A stretch of DNA of 64,000 nucleotides. Source: Ipomoea triloba (taxonomy: Eukaryota > Streptophyta > Magnoliopsida > Solanales > Convolvulaceae). Where the stretch lies: positions 13,696,528 through 13,760,527 of the forward strand of contig NC_044916.1 of the NCBI RefSeq assembly GCF_003576645.1, given 5' to 3'. A model generated the notes under the pieces. The model was given only the letters and a program-made list of their open reading frames with translations, had not been told where the DNA came from and made no database searches. Shown here piece by piece: positions 46,124 to 56,581 of the stretch. Made by a program: the position numbers and the translations under genes. The number at the start of each line of letters is the position of its first letter. The first letter of the stretch is position 1.

Positions 46124-46483
46124 CTACTCCTTCTTGTCCTTCTCTCTGCTGCTACCTTCCTCACAGGCTTCATCTCCCCTTCCCTTGGTTCTCCATTTGG
46201 TTGAGGGAGTTCCTTTTCCAGAATGTGCAGCTGTAGGAGTCCCACTTATACGGGACTCTTCTCCTGACTCCAGTATCCCATCGTTGTGGATCTCCTCGCA
46301 TTTGGGGATCCATTCACCTTGGATGGGAATAGGATGCTTGCTTGGATTATCAGGAAGCTCCGCAATCTGTTCACCCTTCGTTGATTCTGGATAGTTCTCT
46401 CCTTGAAAGTCTTTGGACTTCGTTGCTGATTTTCTCCCCCTATACCAGAACGGTACATCGTCTTTTCCTTTCTTCTTCTCCAT
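46124..46483 (-). CDS. Small Sirevirus ORF of unknown function (119 aa)
   Basis: An ATG-initiated frame of 119 codons lies about 200 bp downstream of pol and upstream of the third ORF. The protein is hydrophilic, rich in K, E, G, S and P (MEKKKGKDDVPFWYRG at the start, SSREKDKKE at the end), with no hydrophobic segment and no motif I recognise. An overlapping frame at 46500-46246 is weaker. It could be the relic of a longer additional gene or a chance frame; codons look plausible but this is not decisive. Confidence 0.4.
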   Translation of the reverse strand: MEKKKGKDDVPFWYRGRKSATKSKDFQGENYPESTKGEQIAELPDNPSKHPIPIQGEWIPKCEEIHNDGILESGEESRISGTPTAAHSGKGTPSTKWRTKGRGDEACEEGSSREKDKKE

Positions 46484-46682
46484 GAAGAAGTCGATGACAT
46501 AAACTGATGAGAAAACCCTTCTATTTATAGCCCAAAAAGGTTACCACTGTTGAGTCACGGGATGCCATATGAATGACCATTCAATGCTGTGTAACTCCAA
46601 AGCTGCCATAAAGTTGATGAAACCGCTCCTCACATGCGAAACAGTTCATGGCACTAAATACAAGAAGATAAGATTTGATCAT

Positions 46683-49600
46683 TCATCCCAATTCTATCAT
46701 TCCCAATTCTAACCTTAGTTGAGAAAATCTATTTTCACACAATGCTTTTGTGAAAATATCTGCTAGTTGCTCCTCAGTTGCAACGTATTCCAAAGTTATA
46801 TCCTTTTTCTCAACATGGTCTCGGATGAAGTGATACTTGATATCAATGTGTTTTGTTCTTGAATGTAACACTGGATTCTGAGTGATAGCTATAGCACTTG
46901 TGTTGTCACACATGATCTTAACCTCTTTACATTCAACACCATAATCCAGTAGTTGTTGCTTCATCCATAAAACCTGAGCACAGCAACTTCCAGCTGCTAC
47001 ATATTCTGCCTCAGCGGTGCTTGTAGCTATCGAATGCTGTTTCTTGCTAAACCATGAGACAAGTCTTCCACCTAGAAACTGACATGTCCCTGATGTGCTC
47101 TTTCGATCTATTTTGCAACCGGCAAAGTCCGCATCTGAATAACCCATAAGTTCGAAAGATCCACCTCTCGAATACCAAAGTCCAACACTTTGCGTACCTT
47201 TGAGATATCTAAGGATCTTTTTAGATGCATTTAAGTGACTTTCCTTAGGACTTGCCTGAAACCTAGCACATACACCTACTGCAAAGGATATATCTGGTCT
47301 ACTAGCAGTTAAATAAAGAAGAGATCCGATGATACCTCGATACGTAGTTTGATCGACCTCTCGACCTTCACTGTCGACATCGATACGTAGAGAGGTTCCC
47401 ATGGGTACTTTGACTGAGGATTTCCCTTCTATGTTGTATTTTCTGAGCAGATCCTTGGTGTATTTCTCCTGATTGATGAAGATACCTTCCTTAAGCTGTC
47501 TCACTTGTAATCCAAGGAAGTAGTTGAGTTCTCCCATCATGCTCATCTCGAACTTCCCTTTCATCAACCTGGAGAACTTCTCGCACAAGTCTGGATTGGT
47601 GCTTCCAAAAATGATATCGTCCACATAGATTTGCACCAATAAGATGTGATCCTCATCCTTAATTCTAAACAATGTTTTGTCCACTAGGCCTTTGGTGAAC
47701 CCACACTGAAGTAGAAAAGAGGATAAGGTATCATACCAAGCTCTCGGAGCTTGTTTTAAGCCGTAAAGTGCCTTCTTCAATTTGTATACTTTGTCAGCTC
47801 CCACGTCCTTCAAGAAACCCGGAGGTTGTTCAACGTACACCTCTTCTTCGAGAAGTCCGTTCAGAAAAGCGCTCTTGACATCCATTTGATATACCTTAAA
47901 ATCTTTGAAGGCGGCATATGCGAGAAAGATGCGTATGGCTTCGAGACGTGCCACTGGAGCGAAGGTTTCATCAAAATCTATTCCTTCCTCCTGACAGTAG
48001 CCTTTGGCAACAAGTCTGGCCTTGTTCCTAACAATAACTCCATCCTCATTCATCTTGTTTCTGAAAACCCACTTTGTACCAATGACATTCTGATGATGAG
48101 GTCTCGGAACTAGTTCCCAAACATCGTTCCGTTCAAACTGATGAAGTTCCTCTTGCATGGCTTGTACCCAATCTAGATCACATAGAGCCTCATCGATCAC
48201 CTTAAGCTCAATTTGAGATAGAAAGCAAGCAAACATGCTTTCTCTGTATGCTGATCTGGTCCGAACTCTGTCACGTACATCTCCAATCACTTGATCAGCA
48301 GGGTGACTTCTCAGCCATCTTAGGTCGGGTTGTGGCTCCTCAGTTGACACTTCCGTTGAAGGTTGAGATGTGGGTTGAGCATCTATGATCTGGATCGGAT
48401 CAACTGAGTCAGGAGCTTTCTTCTTGGTAGGCTCTTCATCATCTGATTCTGACGGGAGTTCCGCTACGTCTCGAACTATCGGTTTCTTCCCATCGAGAGG
48501 TGAGTCTAATCTCTCGATTGACTCCGACTGAGCTTCCTCAGCTGCTTCCATTGACTTTGATGGTTGATCTGTTGATGCTCTATCATCAAAAGAGACATGT
48601 ATGGATTCTTCAACCACCAACCTTCGCTTGTTGAAGACTCTGAAAGCTTTACTGGATGATGAGTATCCCAGAAATACTCCATCATCTGCCTTTTCATCAA
48701 AAGTTCTTAGCTGAGTCTTCCCATTGTTGTGGACATAGCATTTGCACCCGAATGTGTGGAAGTAGCTTACATTCGGTTTCCTTCCATTCCACAACTCATA
48801 TGGAGTCTTTCCAACTCCTTTCACGATCAAGGATCGATTTTGGGTATAGCACGCTGTGTTGATTGCTTCTGCCCAAAATCCTTGAGATATGTTAGCTTGC
48901 GAGAGCATGGTCCTTGCGGCTTCCTTGAGAGTTCTGTTCCTTCTTTCAGCAACTCCGTTCTGTTGAGGCGTTCGAGCAGCTGACAACTGATGATGAATAC
49001 CGTTTTCGTTGCAGTAGCTCTCGATAACTTGATTAACGAACTCTCCACCTTGATCTGACCGAATCTTTAGTATCGAGACATCCTTTCCAATTTGAACCTG
49101 CTTCAGAAGGTTTGGTAAGGTAACTTTTGTCTCGCTTTTCTTGGTTAAGAACACGGTCCAGGTGAATCTTGTGTAGTCATCTACTACCACAAGAGTGTAC
49201 TTTCTTCCTCTCATGCTGGGTGGGTCTACTGGGCCAAATAAGTCCATATGGAGAAGACTTAGTGGTCTAGTAGATGATGTCTCGGCTTTGGTTTTGAAAG
49301 AGGATTTGGTCTGTTTACAACGTTGACATGCCTCACAAATCTTGTCTTTTCGAAACGTAACTTTGGGCAGTCCTTCCACAAGGTTCCTCTTAGTAAGCTT
49401 GTTGATAGTTTTGAAGTTCAGATGGCTAAGCTTACTGTGCCAATTCCAGCATAAGTCTTCCTTGCTCCTTGCCAGCATACATAGGGATGGTTTGGCAGAA
49501 CTCCAATCCACTATGTACATGTTTCCTTTCCTTGCTGCTTCCAGGACGACTTCGAGAGATTCCTCTTGCATGATTTGGCACTTGCTTTTGGTGAAGATCA

Positions 49601-49865
49601 CTCTGTAGGCTTTGTCACAGAACTGGCTTGTACTAAGGAGGTTGAATTTGAGTCCCTCAACGTAGGATACCCCCTTGATCACCAATTCATTCTTATGAAT
49701 TTCACCAACAGCCTTTGTGCGACCTTTCTTCTCGTTGTCTCCAAATGTCACCAGGGGACCTTCGATAGGATGGATGTTCTCTAGCAGTGTTAAGTTTCCC
49801 GTCATATGTCTCGAACATCCACTGTCAATGAACCATGTGTCCCTGGTGTCCTGCAAGAGGATCAA
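46683..49865 (-). CDS. Sirevirus Ty1/copia pol polyprotein (protease, integrase, RT, RNase H)
   Basis: The open frame has 1060 codons and no in-frame ATG at its start, so it is made as part of a gag-pol product. Domains in order: aspartic protease with DSG at 14-16 ([12 protein letters not shown]); integrase zinc domain (H143, H148, C177, C180); integrase core D208, D271, E307, with the classic 35-residue D-E spacing, ending [11 protein letters not shown]; a variable acidic linker (~430-520); Ty1/copia RT with [11 protein letters not shown] (661-671) and YVDD (747-750); RNase H with D911, E952 or E954, D987 and the terminal [12 protein letters not shown]. All catalytic residues are present. 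The protease-before-integrase-before-RT order is diagnostic of Ty1/copia. This frame appears capable of making active enzymes, though its link to gag is shifted. Confidence 0.93.
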   Translation of the reverse strand: MILLQDTRDTWFIDSGCSRHMTGNLTLLENIHPIEGPLVTFGDNEKKGRTKAVGEIHKNELVIKGVSYVEGLKFNLLSTSQFCDKAYRVIFTKSKCQIMQEESLEVVLEAARKGNMYIVDWSSAKPSLCMLARSKEDLCWNWHSKLSHLNFKTINKLTKRNLVEGLPKVTFRKDKICEACQRCKQTKSSFKTKAETSSTRPLSLLHMDLFGPVDPPSMRGRKYTLVVVDDYTRFTWTVFLTKKSETKVTLPNLLKQVQIGKDVSILKIRSDQGGEFVNQVIESYCNENGIHHQLSAARTPQQNGVAERRNRTLKEAARTMLSQANISQGFWAEAINTACYTQNRSLIVKGVGKTPYELWNGRKPNVSYFHTFGCKCYVHNNGKTQLRTFDEKADDGVFLGYSSSSKAFRVFNKRRLVVEESIHVSFDDRASTDQPSKSMEAAEEAQSESIERLDSPLDGKKPIVRDVAELPSESDDEEPTKKKAPDSVDPIQIIDAQPTSQPSTEVSTEEPQPDLRWLRSHPADQVIGDVRDRVRTRSAYRESMFACFLSQIELKVIDEALCDLDWVQAMQEELHQFERNDVWELVPRPHHQNVIGTKWVFRNKMNEDGVIVRNKARLVAKGYCQEEGIDFDETFAPVARLEAIRIFLAYAAFKDFKVYQMDVKSAFLNGLLEEEVYVEQPPGFLKDVGADKVYKLKKALYGLKQAPRAWYDTLSSFLLQCGFTKGLVDKTLFRIKDEDHILLVQIYVDDIIFGSTNPDLCEKFSRLMKGKFEMSMMGELNYFLGLQVRQLKEGIFINQEKYTKDLLRKYNIEGKSSVKVPMGTSLRIDVDSEGREVDQTTYRGIIGSLLYLTASRPDISFAVGVCARFQASPKESHLNASKKILRYLKGTQSVGLWYSRGGSFELMGYSDADFAGCKIDRKSTSGTCQFLGGRLVSWFSKKQHSIATSTAEAEYVAAGSCCAQVLWMKQQLLDYGVECKEVKIMCDNTSAIAITQNPVLHSRTKHIDIKYHFIRDHVEKKDITLEYVATEEQLADIFTKALCENRFSQLRLELGMIELG

Positions 49866-50092
49866 GCAGATTTAGGTACCCAAACTTTGGGTCCTGGTTG
49901 GTTAGTAAGTTTAGGCATCCATTTATACCTTGGACCCATTACTCCAGGCCTAGGTGCAATGTAGCCATTATACGTTTGATAATCATAAGGAATGCTAGCA
50001 AAGGTTTTGGGCCTTTTTGGTGCATAAATCAACTTAGGTATAGACTTTTCGATCGGCTTATGCACCATGCCTTTCATACGCTGTTTGGTCAT
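49862..50092 (-). other. Gag-pol linker frame of the Sirevirus
   Basis: A 76-codon frame bridges gag and pol. Its ATG overlaps the gag stop in ATGA (50092-50089), and it ends [12 protein letters not shown] just where the pol frame opens with LLQDTRDTW. KxWVPK directly before the protease is typical of Ty1/copia, so this is coding sequence. Gag, linker and pol lie in three different frames, through either programmed shifting, mutation or base errors. Confidence 0.6.
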
Positions 50093-52083
50093 GTGAAATT
50101 GCTGGAAGTGAGGTTTCTTCCAGAAATCATGATTCGATGACCAATTCTCACTAGATGGATAGATGGATAGAGTCTGCCTTTCTCCATCCGTGAGTTCCTA
50201 ACTTTGTGGATCTCAGACCTTCCATATTTGCCTTGAAGCGCATTATATGGAATGTAGCTCCTTTTGTACTTGGAATGGCCTTGCGAGAGATAGCAAGGTG
50301 ATCTCTCGATATTGTTTACCCGGCCATACTTCGTAGCTTTCCTATACTTTCCATTGCTGGTGTATAGGGACGGTTTATGAATAGCTACTCTGGTCTTTTC
50401 TGTTGGTCTTTTATGACCTTTGTTTGCTTTCCTATACTTTCCATTGGTCTGTTTATCTCTCGAGAGACAGTCTTGACGGAACCCTAGACCGGTTCTATCA
50501 CTAGTAGGTCTGTGATCATTTACCATTTTCTCCATAGCTTTGGAGGAATTCGTGTATGATGCTATGACCTTTCTAAGATTAAGCTCTTTGGTCTCTCGAG
50601 CTTTGCACTCTTCAGCCAGTAGGATTACTTTGGCTTCTAACTCACTTACTTTGAGAGTTAGCTCAGAATTCTCTTTCGAGACATTCTTAAGCATATCTCT
50701 TTCAGCAGTTAGCTTGCTGTTTTCTTCCCGGATTTTGGCATGAGTGCTGTTAGCGATACCGAGATCCCTTTTAAGTGTTTCAAGCATCTCAAAGGGATCT
50801 TCATCGCTTCCGAACGAAGAATAACGAGAGGTAGAGGTAGAGCAGCGAGATGTGGAAGTAGAGGTTACCTCATTGTCAATGGCCATTAGACATTGATCCT
50901 CTTCTTCCTCGGTGTATAAGCAGATGAGTCCCCTCTCATCTTCTGAGCTGCTGCTGCCTTCACTGGAGCTCGATGTCTCTGACTCCTCGATTGCTCTCTC
51001 GAGTTCCTCAGCAACAAGCGCCTTTCTGCACAGATGTTTCCTTGAATCTCCCTTGAAGCCACTTTGTGCTGGCTTTTCTTTGGATTCCTCCTTTCTCCTG
51101 GAGTCCCTGCCTTCTTGGCCTTGATACTTACTTACCATGGGGTAAGGACACTCGGCTTTGAAGTGTCCTGGTCTCCTGCAGTTGTAGCAGAGACCCTGAT
51201 TTTCCTCCTCTATCCTTCTGGATGAATGTTTCTCATTGTTCCTTCTTGAGGAGGAAGGTGAACTTGTGTTGCTCTCCGTTGACTTCCTCATGAATTTCCT
51301 GAATTTCCTCATGAAGAGAGCAAACTGTTCGTCAGATAACATATTAGTGGGATTAGGATCTGACCTTGAAGAGGTGGATGGTTGATCAGCAACCAGTGCC
51401 ACATTCCGTCTGTCCACCACGTCCTCATCTCTCGGAAGCATCTCAAATTCGAAGGCTTTGAGATCTCTGAAAAGTTGGTCGGTTGTGGTGTTCTTCAAAT
51501 CCCTGTGATCACGCATTGTGATCACCTTCATTTCCCACTCCTTGGTAAGGCCTCGTAAGACCTTCAGGTTTAGCTCCTTTTGTGGAATCTCCTTCTCGAG
51601 ATCACTGATCTCGATTGATAGCTTCATGAACCGAGATTCCATGCTGTCGATGCTCTCCCCTGGCTTCATCTTGAAGTCCTCGAACTTCTTCATGGCCACG
51701 GTGAGCTTGTTCTCCTTTTCCTGTTCGTCACCTTCACCAATTAACATCAAAGTATCCCATACCTCTTTTGCCGTTTTGCACTTTCTCACTTTTGGGAAGA
51801 TGGTTTCGTCTATAGCTCTGAAGAGAATGTCCTTGGCAATATTGTCCAGGTTGTTTCTCTTCCTATCATCACTTGTCCATTCTTCCCTAGGTTTTGGGAT
51901 GTACTTTTGGTGTGTCTTGGGTTTGAGCTGCAGCAGTATTGACCATTAAGATTTGACTGGTCCAGAAGTTATAACCTCGGCCATCTCATCATGGAGGGCT
52001 GATAGATACGCAAGCATGCGTGTTTTCCAGTCATCGAACCTGCTAAGATCAAAAAAGAGATGTCTCGACAACATGCTATCCAT
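50089..52083 (-). pseudogene. Sirevirus gag (long, with zinc knuckle; 5' part frameshifted)
   Basis: A natural start is the ATG at 52083-52081 (MDSMLSRHLFFDLSRFDDWK), shortly after the primer site. That frame meets a stop near 51946. After a shift the frame is open without break to 50089, at least 566 codons. It carries the copia-type gag domain (AKEVWDTLMLIGEG, MKPGESIDSMESRF, KVLRGLTKEW), then the zinc knuckle CYNCRRPGHFKAEC (CX2CX4HX4C), about 200 codons after 51789, and a long C-terminal part with an acidic serine tract and a predicted coiled coil (NSELTLKVSELEAKVILL). A long coiled-coil gag tail is a Sirevirus trait. Gag would form the virus-like particle; this copy needs the 5' shift explained (mutation or base error). 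Confidence 0.85.
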
Positions 52084-52179
52084 TTTAAAAATTATCTCGT
52101 GCTTTGAAAATTTTTAAAGATTTTTCAAAGAAGGATCTCTAGGCAATATAAACAAAGGTTTATATCGATCAGAGAACTT

Positions 52180-52191
52180 GCTCTGATACCA
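52180..52191 (-). other. tRNA-Met primer-binding site of the Sirevirus
   Basis: The minus strand reads TGGTATCAGAGC two bases inside the 5' LTR end. This is the standard Ty1/copia primer site, complementary to the 3' end of initiator tRNA-Met. Confidence 0.95.
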
Positions 52192-52193
52192 AT

Positions 52194-53948
52194 TGTTGGT
52201 CCCAAGGGGATGGGGTACAAGTCTAGAGGGGGGGGGTGAATAGACTTGTATAAGATTTTGCAAATCTTTTTCGACTTCTCGTGTGTATTGGACTTAGGAT
52301 GTTTAGGTCCGATACCTCACAAGATGAAGACAAAGTTTTATGCGCAGCGGAAAGTTATCCCCTTTTAGTTAGCACGAGTTTGAGTTAGTTCGAGAGTGCG
52401 GTTATATGCAGTGCAGTTCGAGAGTTAGATAGCGAGAGATAAAAGCAGAAAGTAAATGCGAGAGATTTTTAAGTGGTTCGGCCAACCCGCCTACGTCCAC
52501 TCTTCTTCCAGAAACTCCCTGGAAGGATTGCACTAAAACTTCCCTTTTTAGTACAATATCGAGCGCTTGAGCTTTGATCACGAAGCCCGCCTCAAGCCTC
52601 AGGTTTTTCGCCCCGCTTCTTGTTACTCCACCTATCGAGCACTTGAGCTTTGATCACCAAGCCCGCCTCAAGCCTCAGGATCTTCACAAGACAGCTCCCA
52701 GGTTACTCCGCCTCTCCTCAGGTTTTTCTCCCCGCTTCCAGTTACTCCACCTCTCGAGCACTTGAGCTTTGATCACCAAGCCCGCCTCAAGCCTCAGGAT
52801 CTTCACTAGACAGCTGCCAGGTTACTCCGCCTCTTCTTGCTTAATCCAAAGCAAGGACCTTTGGTTGTCACAGTTGAGTGTAACAAGCTCCAATCTGACC
52901 AAAGCTATCGTTGAATCAACTTCGATGTAGAGCAGCTTCGGTCACCTTCTAGATGTATAGCAGTTTAAGCTTTGTAACTCTCTCAAACACTAAGATGTGT
53001 TTTCTCGCTGTTTTGAATATCAGGATGATATTCCAATTGAGCACTTGCACTTGAACGTTTAATCAGACACCTCTTAAGATTTTCGAATGAACCAACCTCT
53101 TTTCCCCTTTTTTTTGTGTCTTCACGTCCTTTTATATGAGAGTTAAGGAATAATTCCGTTGGAGGGAAAATTATTCCGTTTGAAATTTGTCTCCCATGCT
53201 GTGTATGGGACTTGCATCTTTTCAGCATTTTTCATGGAGTGGTGGTCTTGTAACTTGAACCTTTTGTTTGGTAGTGGATATTCCATAATCCACTTTCTTG
53301 AGTCCATGCTCCACTTGCTACTTTTGGTAAAAGTTACTCTTTTTAAATTCCCATTGATCCTCGTTTTAGGGAATAGACCGACTTTGGATTAGTGCACCTT
53401 CTATCCGTTTGTTGTGGAATTCTGATGTGGCATCCACTTCTGGCACCTCCTTAATATTTTATCTCCATGATATTCTTCTTCTCCAAACTTTATTCATGCC
53501 TGACCGTCATTCAGCCTTTTGGAGAAATGTCAGTTTATCGAGACCAAGATTGATGTCTCGATTGTTTGATGTCTTGATCCCCATGTATCGAGAGATCTAT
53601 CTCTCGAACTCTGCTTATGTCTCGAACTGGTTGTTGTATCGAGAGATCCTATCTCTCGACTCTGCTTATGTCTCGAGACTTAGTTGATGTCTCGCAGACC
53701 CTTATTCCTCCAGTGTTGTCCCGTGCCTTCTTCTGATCTATCTATAGGATTACAACACGAGACTTCTAAGATGTTCACACAAGTTTACCTTAAGCTTAAA
53801 TATTTTCCGAGTTGAGCTCAAGTTACCCGGTTGTATTTTCGCTCTTAGTTTACTTGTCGAACTTACATTGATTCCTATCTTTCGAGACTTAGGGGATTCT
53901 AAAATACATTTTGGTATCATCAAAACCTAATACATTATGTTCCTAACA
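52194..53948 (-). repeat. Sirevirus 5' LTR
   Basis: 1755 bp with TG...CA ends, homologous throughout to the 3' LTR. It has an extra ~118-bp direct duplication (about 52680-52800, around CTTTGATCACCAAGCCCGCC) and many isolated one-base losses in short runs (for example near 52353 and 52397). The copy at 57857-59596 shares the duplication but not those losses. Confidence 0.92.
53131..53136 (-). promoter_or_regulatory. TATA box candidate in the Sirevirus 5' LTR
   Basis: The minus strand reads CTCATATAAAAGGACGTGAA, about 810 nt into the LTR, a reasonable U3 promoter position that leaves ~900 nt of R-U5. The same site is at about 41799-41806 in the 3' LTR. No other evidence of a start site. Confidence 0.4.
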
Positions 53949-53953
53949 GAAGT

Positions 53954-55242
53954 GGCATATGAGAAAAATATGTTATTATTAGCTTTATAAAGATGAAGGA
54001 TAAAATGCTTTGTTGGGTTGTGATGCCCTTAATGAATTTTAATGTTTGTGTAGTATCCTGTGGTGAAATTCTGGATACTTGGGTTAAAACCCAGTTTTGT
54101 TGTGGAGTGAGCAGTAGAAACGTATCCTGTCTCAAGAAGACTTTTAATCTTGTTATTTTGAGGAGTGGTTAGCGGAGTCTACCACTAGGTATTTACCCTT
54201 TGAGTAGTAGTCATTAGAAACGTATCATGACTACTAGGACTAGTTACTGCCCATTGGACTTGGAAACCCATTTGGGGTGTGCACACTTAAGGTATTAGTT
54301 CTGTTCCACTTAAATGGGATTTTTGTTAGTGTTCAGTAGAGTGATTACGGTTCACTAGGGCTTATTAATTAAGACCCTGCCCATTATTTGAGATTAAATG
54401 GGATCTTTGTGTAGTGTTCAGTTGAGTGATTACTATTCACTAGGGCTTATTAATTAAGACCCTTCCCATTATTTGAGATTGAATGAGATTTTGTATAGTG
54501 TTCAATAGAGAGATTATTGTTCACTAGGGCTTGATGAAACAAGACCCTGCCCATTGTATTGAGATGGTGTTCCTCCATGTATATGTACATGTGTATATTA
54601 ACAATGACTTTGAAAGATATATTACTCTCGAAATGTTCCTAAAATTTCTATTGTGAGAAATATTGATTTGGAAATTATGAATTATGAATATTTTTGAGAA
54701 ATTATGATTTTGGAATTCTGAATATTTTTGGGAGAATTGTGATTACTTAGAAATTGTGAGTATTGCTTATTTGCACCTTTATGTTCCAATAATTTTAACG
54801 TACACATTTATACACATTATTATCTACAAGTTGTGCTCCTATGTGCTATGTGTAAATAGTTATTTTAGGAGGTGAATTAAATCTTACTTAGCTTTGCGCT
54901 AACTTTGGATACTCTTTGAGTATATTTCAGGTGCATCTGTATGAGCATGGATTATGAGAGTGATTCGCCACTTCCTAGATAGTTGTTAAAATTTTTTTTA
55001 TAGAAAATCTAGAAGTTGTTTTCAGATGAGTGTTATTGATTTGTTGTATTACTATTAGTTTGGAGATATCTTTGTAAGTTGTAAATCTTAGCCTTAGCGT
55101 TCAGGTATAGAGAAATACCTGAGCGTGGCGATAACACCCATTTTCCTTTTGGTTAGTTAATGCTTCCGTAATGATAATAGTGAATTTTAAAATTGAGAAA
55201 AAAATTAAAGGAAAATTTGGTCTTGGAAATTGGGGTGTTACA
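53954..55242 (+). mobile_element. Right part of the LTR-family sequence split by the Sirevirus
   Basis: It ends CCTGAGCGTGGCGATAACAC ... TTGGGGTGTTACA, matching the plus-orientation end of the LTR at 15876-18306 (AGCCTTA(A/G)CGTT, ATACCTGAGCGTGGCG, TGCTTCCG). A three-unit ~85-bp tandem repeat lies at 54331-54585. The left flank of the Sirevirus (35983-40683) belongs to the same interrupted sequence. No TSD can be shown because the left end of this LTR is missing. Confidence 0.65.
54331..54585. repeat. ~85-bp tandem repeat, three units
   Basis: Units start GTTCA(G/A)TAGAG/GTTCAGTTGAG at 54331, 54416 and 54500, and include TTCACTAGGGCTT and AAGACCC(T)GCCCATT. It occupies a place in this LTR comparable to the 49-bp repeats at 17590. 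It is repeated at about 59975-60230 in the duplicated segment. Confidence 0.75.
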
Positions 55243-55342
55243 ATAATATTCGATGTTATAATTTATATAATTGTATATCGATTCAAATATTCTTAAATAT
55301 TATACAAATTAATTCCGTGCAACGCACGGGCGAAAATACTAG
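55243..55342 (+). other. 3' tail of Helitron copy 2
   Basis: Homologous to 18929-19032, with hairpin 55315-55329 and CTAG at 55339-55342 followed by T. Small one-base losses relative to 18929-19032 and 60899-61000 suggest base errors here. Confidence 0.75.
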
Positions 55343-55425
55343 TATATATAGAGAGATTACCCTAGTAATTAGATAGAAGAATAATAATGATAATTTATTT
55401 TATTCTCATAGTATTATACCTTAAG

Positions 55426-55427
<2 letters not shown>

Positions 55428-55467
<40 letters not shown>
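55428..55467. repeat. (TA)n microsatellite
   Basis: A perfect TA run in the AT-rich flank 55343-55526. No gene in this flank. Confidence 0.9.
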
Positions 55468-55472
<5 letters not shown>

Positions 55473-55541
55473 TACTATTATTATGGTAATTATTACTATA
55501 ATTACCATAATAAATATTAGTCAATTAAACTAATATTGTGT

Positions 55542-55599
55542 GCTAAAGACCTTGTGGTCTAGTGGCACAATGGGTTCGAGCCTCAGTGGTAAAAAAAAA
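55542..55599 (+). mobile_element. Very short (58 bp) tRNA-derived SINE with target-site duplication
   Basis: The insertion starts GCTAAAGACCTTGTGG, has a perfect box A (TGGTCTAGTGG, 55555-55565) and a perfect box B (GGTTCGAGCC, 55573-55582), and ends in a poly(A) run. It is flanked by perfect 15-bp repeats AAACTAATATTGTGT (55527-55541 and 55600-55614), proving insertion as a unit. The boxes are only seven bases apart, far less than the ~30-40 of normal tRNA or SINE heads, so the region between them has been lost. Relation to the fragment at 3485-3562 is likely. Confidence 0.82.
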
Positions 55600-55777
55600 A
55601 AACTAATATTGTGTAATTATACTTTTATTCTTTAAATATAAAAATATATAGAGAGAAAGTAGCATAAATTACCATATTAATTACACAAAAAATAAGAATA
55701 ATATTTTATTTTGTACGTTCTTATAATATTATACCTTAAGTATACATAAATACATAAATAAATAAATAAATAATTAA

Positions 55778-55784
<7 letters not shown>

Positions 55785-55820
<36 letters not shown>
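55785..55820. repeat. (TA)n tract, left flank of the G-box element
   Basis: A near-perfect TA run directly adjoining the element at 55821. It is preceded by (AAAT)n. Confidence 0.9.
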
Positions 55821-55823
<3 letters not shown>

Positions 55824-56559
55824 TTGCACTCTCGTGCGAACTCTCGCCCAGGTAGGAAATGAGAACGCTCCACAGCCGTCCACGTGTCCAGATCAACGAA
55901 TCAGATGCAATTTTAAAAAAATGACGCGGTGGCATTTTCGTAAATAACTGGAACTTTGGTGCACCTAGTTTCACTTTTCACTTAAAAGTGCACCTAGTTT
56001 CACTTACAAGTGCACCTATTTTCGCACCTATTTTCACTTACAAGTGCGAGTAATTTACCTTGTTAATATTCATGCACCTATTTTCAAATATTTTCACCTT
56101 ACAAATGCAAGTAATTTACCTTGTTAGTATTGATGCTCACTGTACAATTCACTTGCACCTGTAATACATTTTACTTGCATCTGCAATACATTTTACTTGC
56201 ACTTGTGCAAGTAATTTACTTTGTTAACATTCATGCACCTGGGTGCAACCTATGTGCACCTAGTTATAACATTAGGTGCACCTAGTTATAACATTAGGTG
56301 CACTTAGTATTAATGCTCATTGTACAATTTACTTGCACTTGTAATACATTTTACTTGCACGTGTGCACCTATTTTCACTTACAGGTGCAAGTAATTTACT
56401 TGTTAACATTTATGCACCTGGGTGCACCTATGTGCACCTAGTTATAACATTATGTGCACCTAGTTATAACGTTATGTGCAACTACATTCCGGACACGTGG
56501 CGCGCTGTGATTCGTCCGCAGTTCTCTCCTGGCGGCCAGTACGCACCTGAACGCGATCC
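55821..56559. mobile_element. (TA)n-flanked element with imperfect inverted ends and G-box
   Basis: It begins GGTTGCACTCTCGTGCGAAC and ends ACCTGAACGCGATCC, with TA runs on both sides. Over about 80 bp the two ends are imperfect inverted repeats: left ...GAGAACGC...CCACGTGTCCAGA, right in reverse ...GAGAACTGC...CCACGTGTCCGGA. Both thus hold a CACGTG G-box about 70-80 bp in. The interior is made of GTGCACCTAGTTATAACATT and TTTCACTTACAAGTGCACCT repeats. No coding capacity. It resembles microsatellite-targeting elements such as rice Micron in habit only. Confidence 0.6.
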
Positions 56560-56581
56560 TATATATATATATATATATATT
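56560..56581. repeat. (TA)n tract, right flank of the G-box element
   Basis: A TA run directly adjoining the element end. Confidence 0.9.

Larger units (their letters stand above)
40684..53948 (-). mobile_element. Complete Sirevirus (Ty1/copia LTR retrotransposon), 13.3 kb
   Basis: It is bounded by LTRs with TGTTGG...CTAACA ends on the plus strand and by perfect 5-bp target repeats GAAGT (40679-40683 and 53949-53953). In minus-strand order it holds the 5' LTR, tRNA-Met primer site, gag, linker frame, pol, a 119-codon ORF, a large third ORF, a polypurine tract and the 3' LTR. Long LTRs and an extra large ORF after RNase H are characteristic of Sireviruses (SIRE/Maximus). Pol is uninterrupted, but gag is shifted and the third ORF is split at an N. 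The insertion is fairly young, judging from the close similarity of the two LTRs. Confidence 0.95.
32663..55342 (+). mobile_element. Helitron-like element, copy 2, split by nested insertions
   Basis: It starts after A with TCTATACTATATATAAAAAC (32663), is homologous to copy 1 up to 35982, and resumes at 55243 with ATAATATTCGATG. It ends with the hairpin at 55315-55329 and CTAG (55339-55342). Relative to copy 1 it has one rather than three 1.16-kb units, one rather than five 42-bp units, and lacks about 350 bp around the junction. LTR-family sequence, a CACTA element and a Sirevirus occupy 35983-55242. No Rep/helicase frame. Confidence 0.7.
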
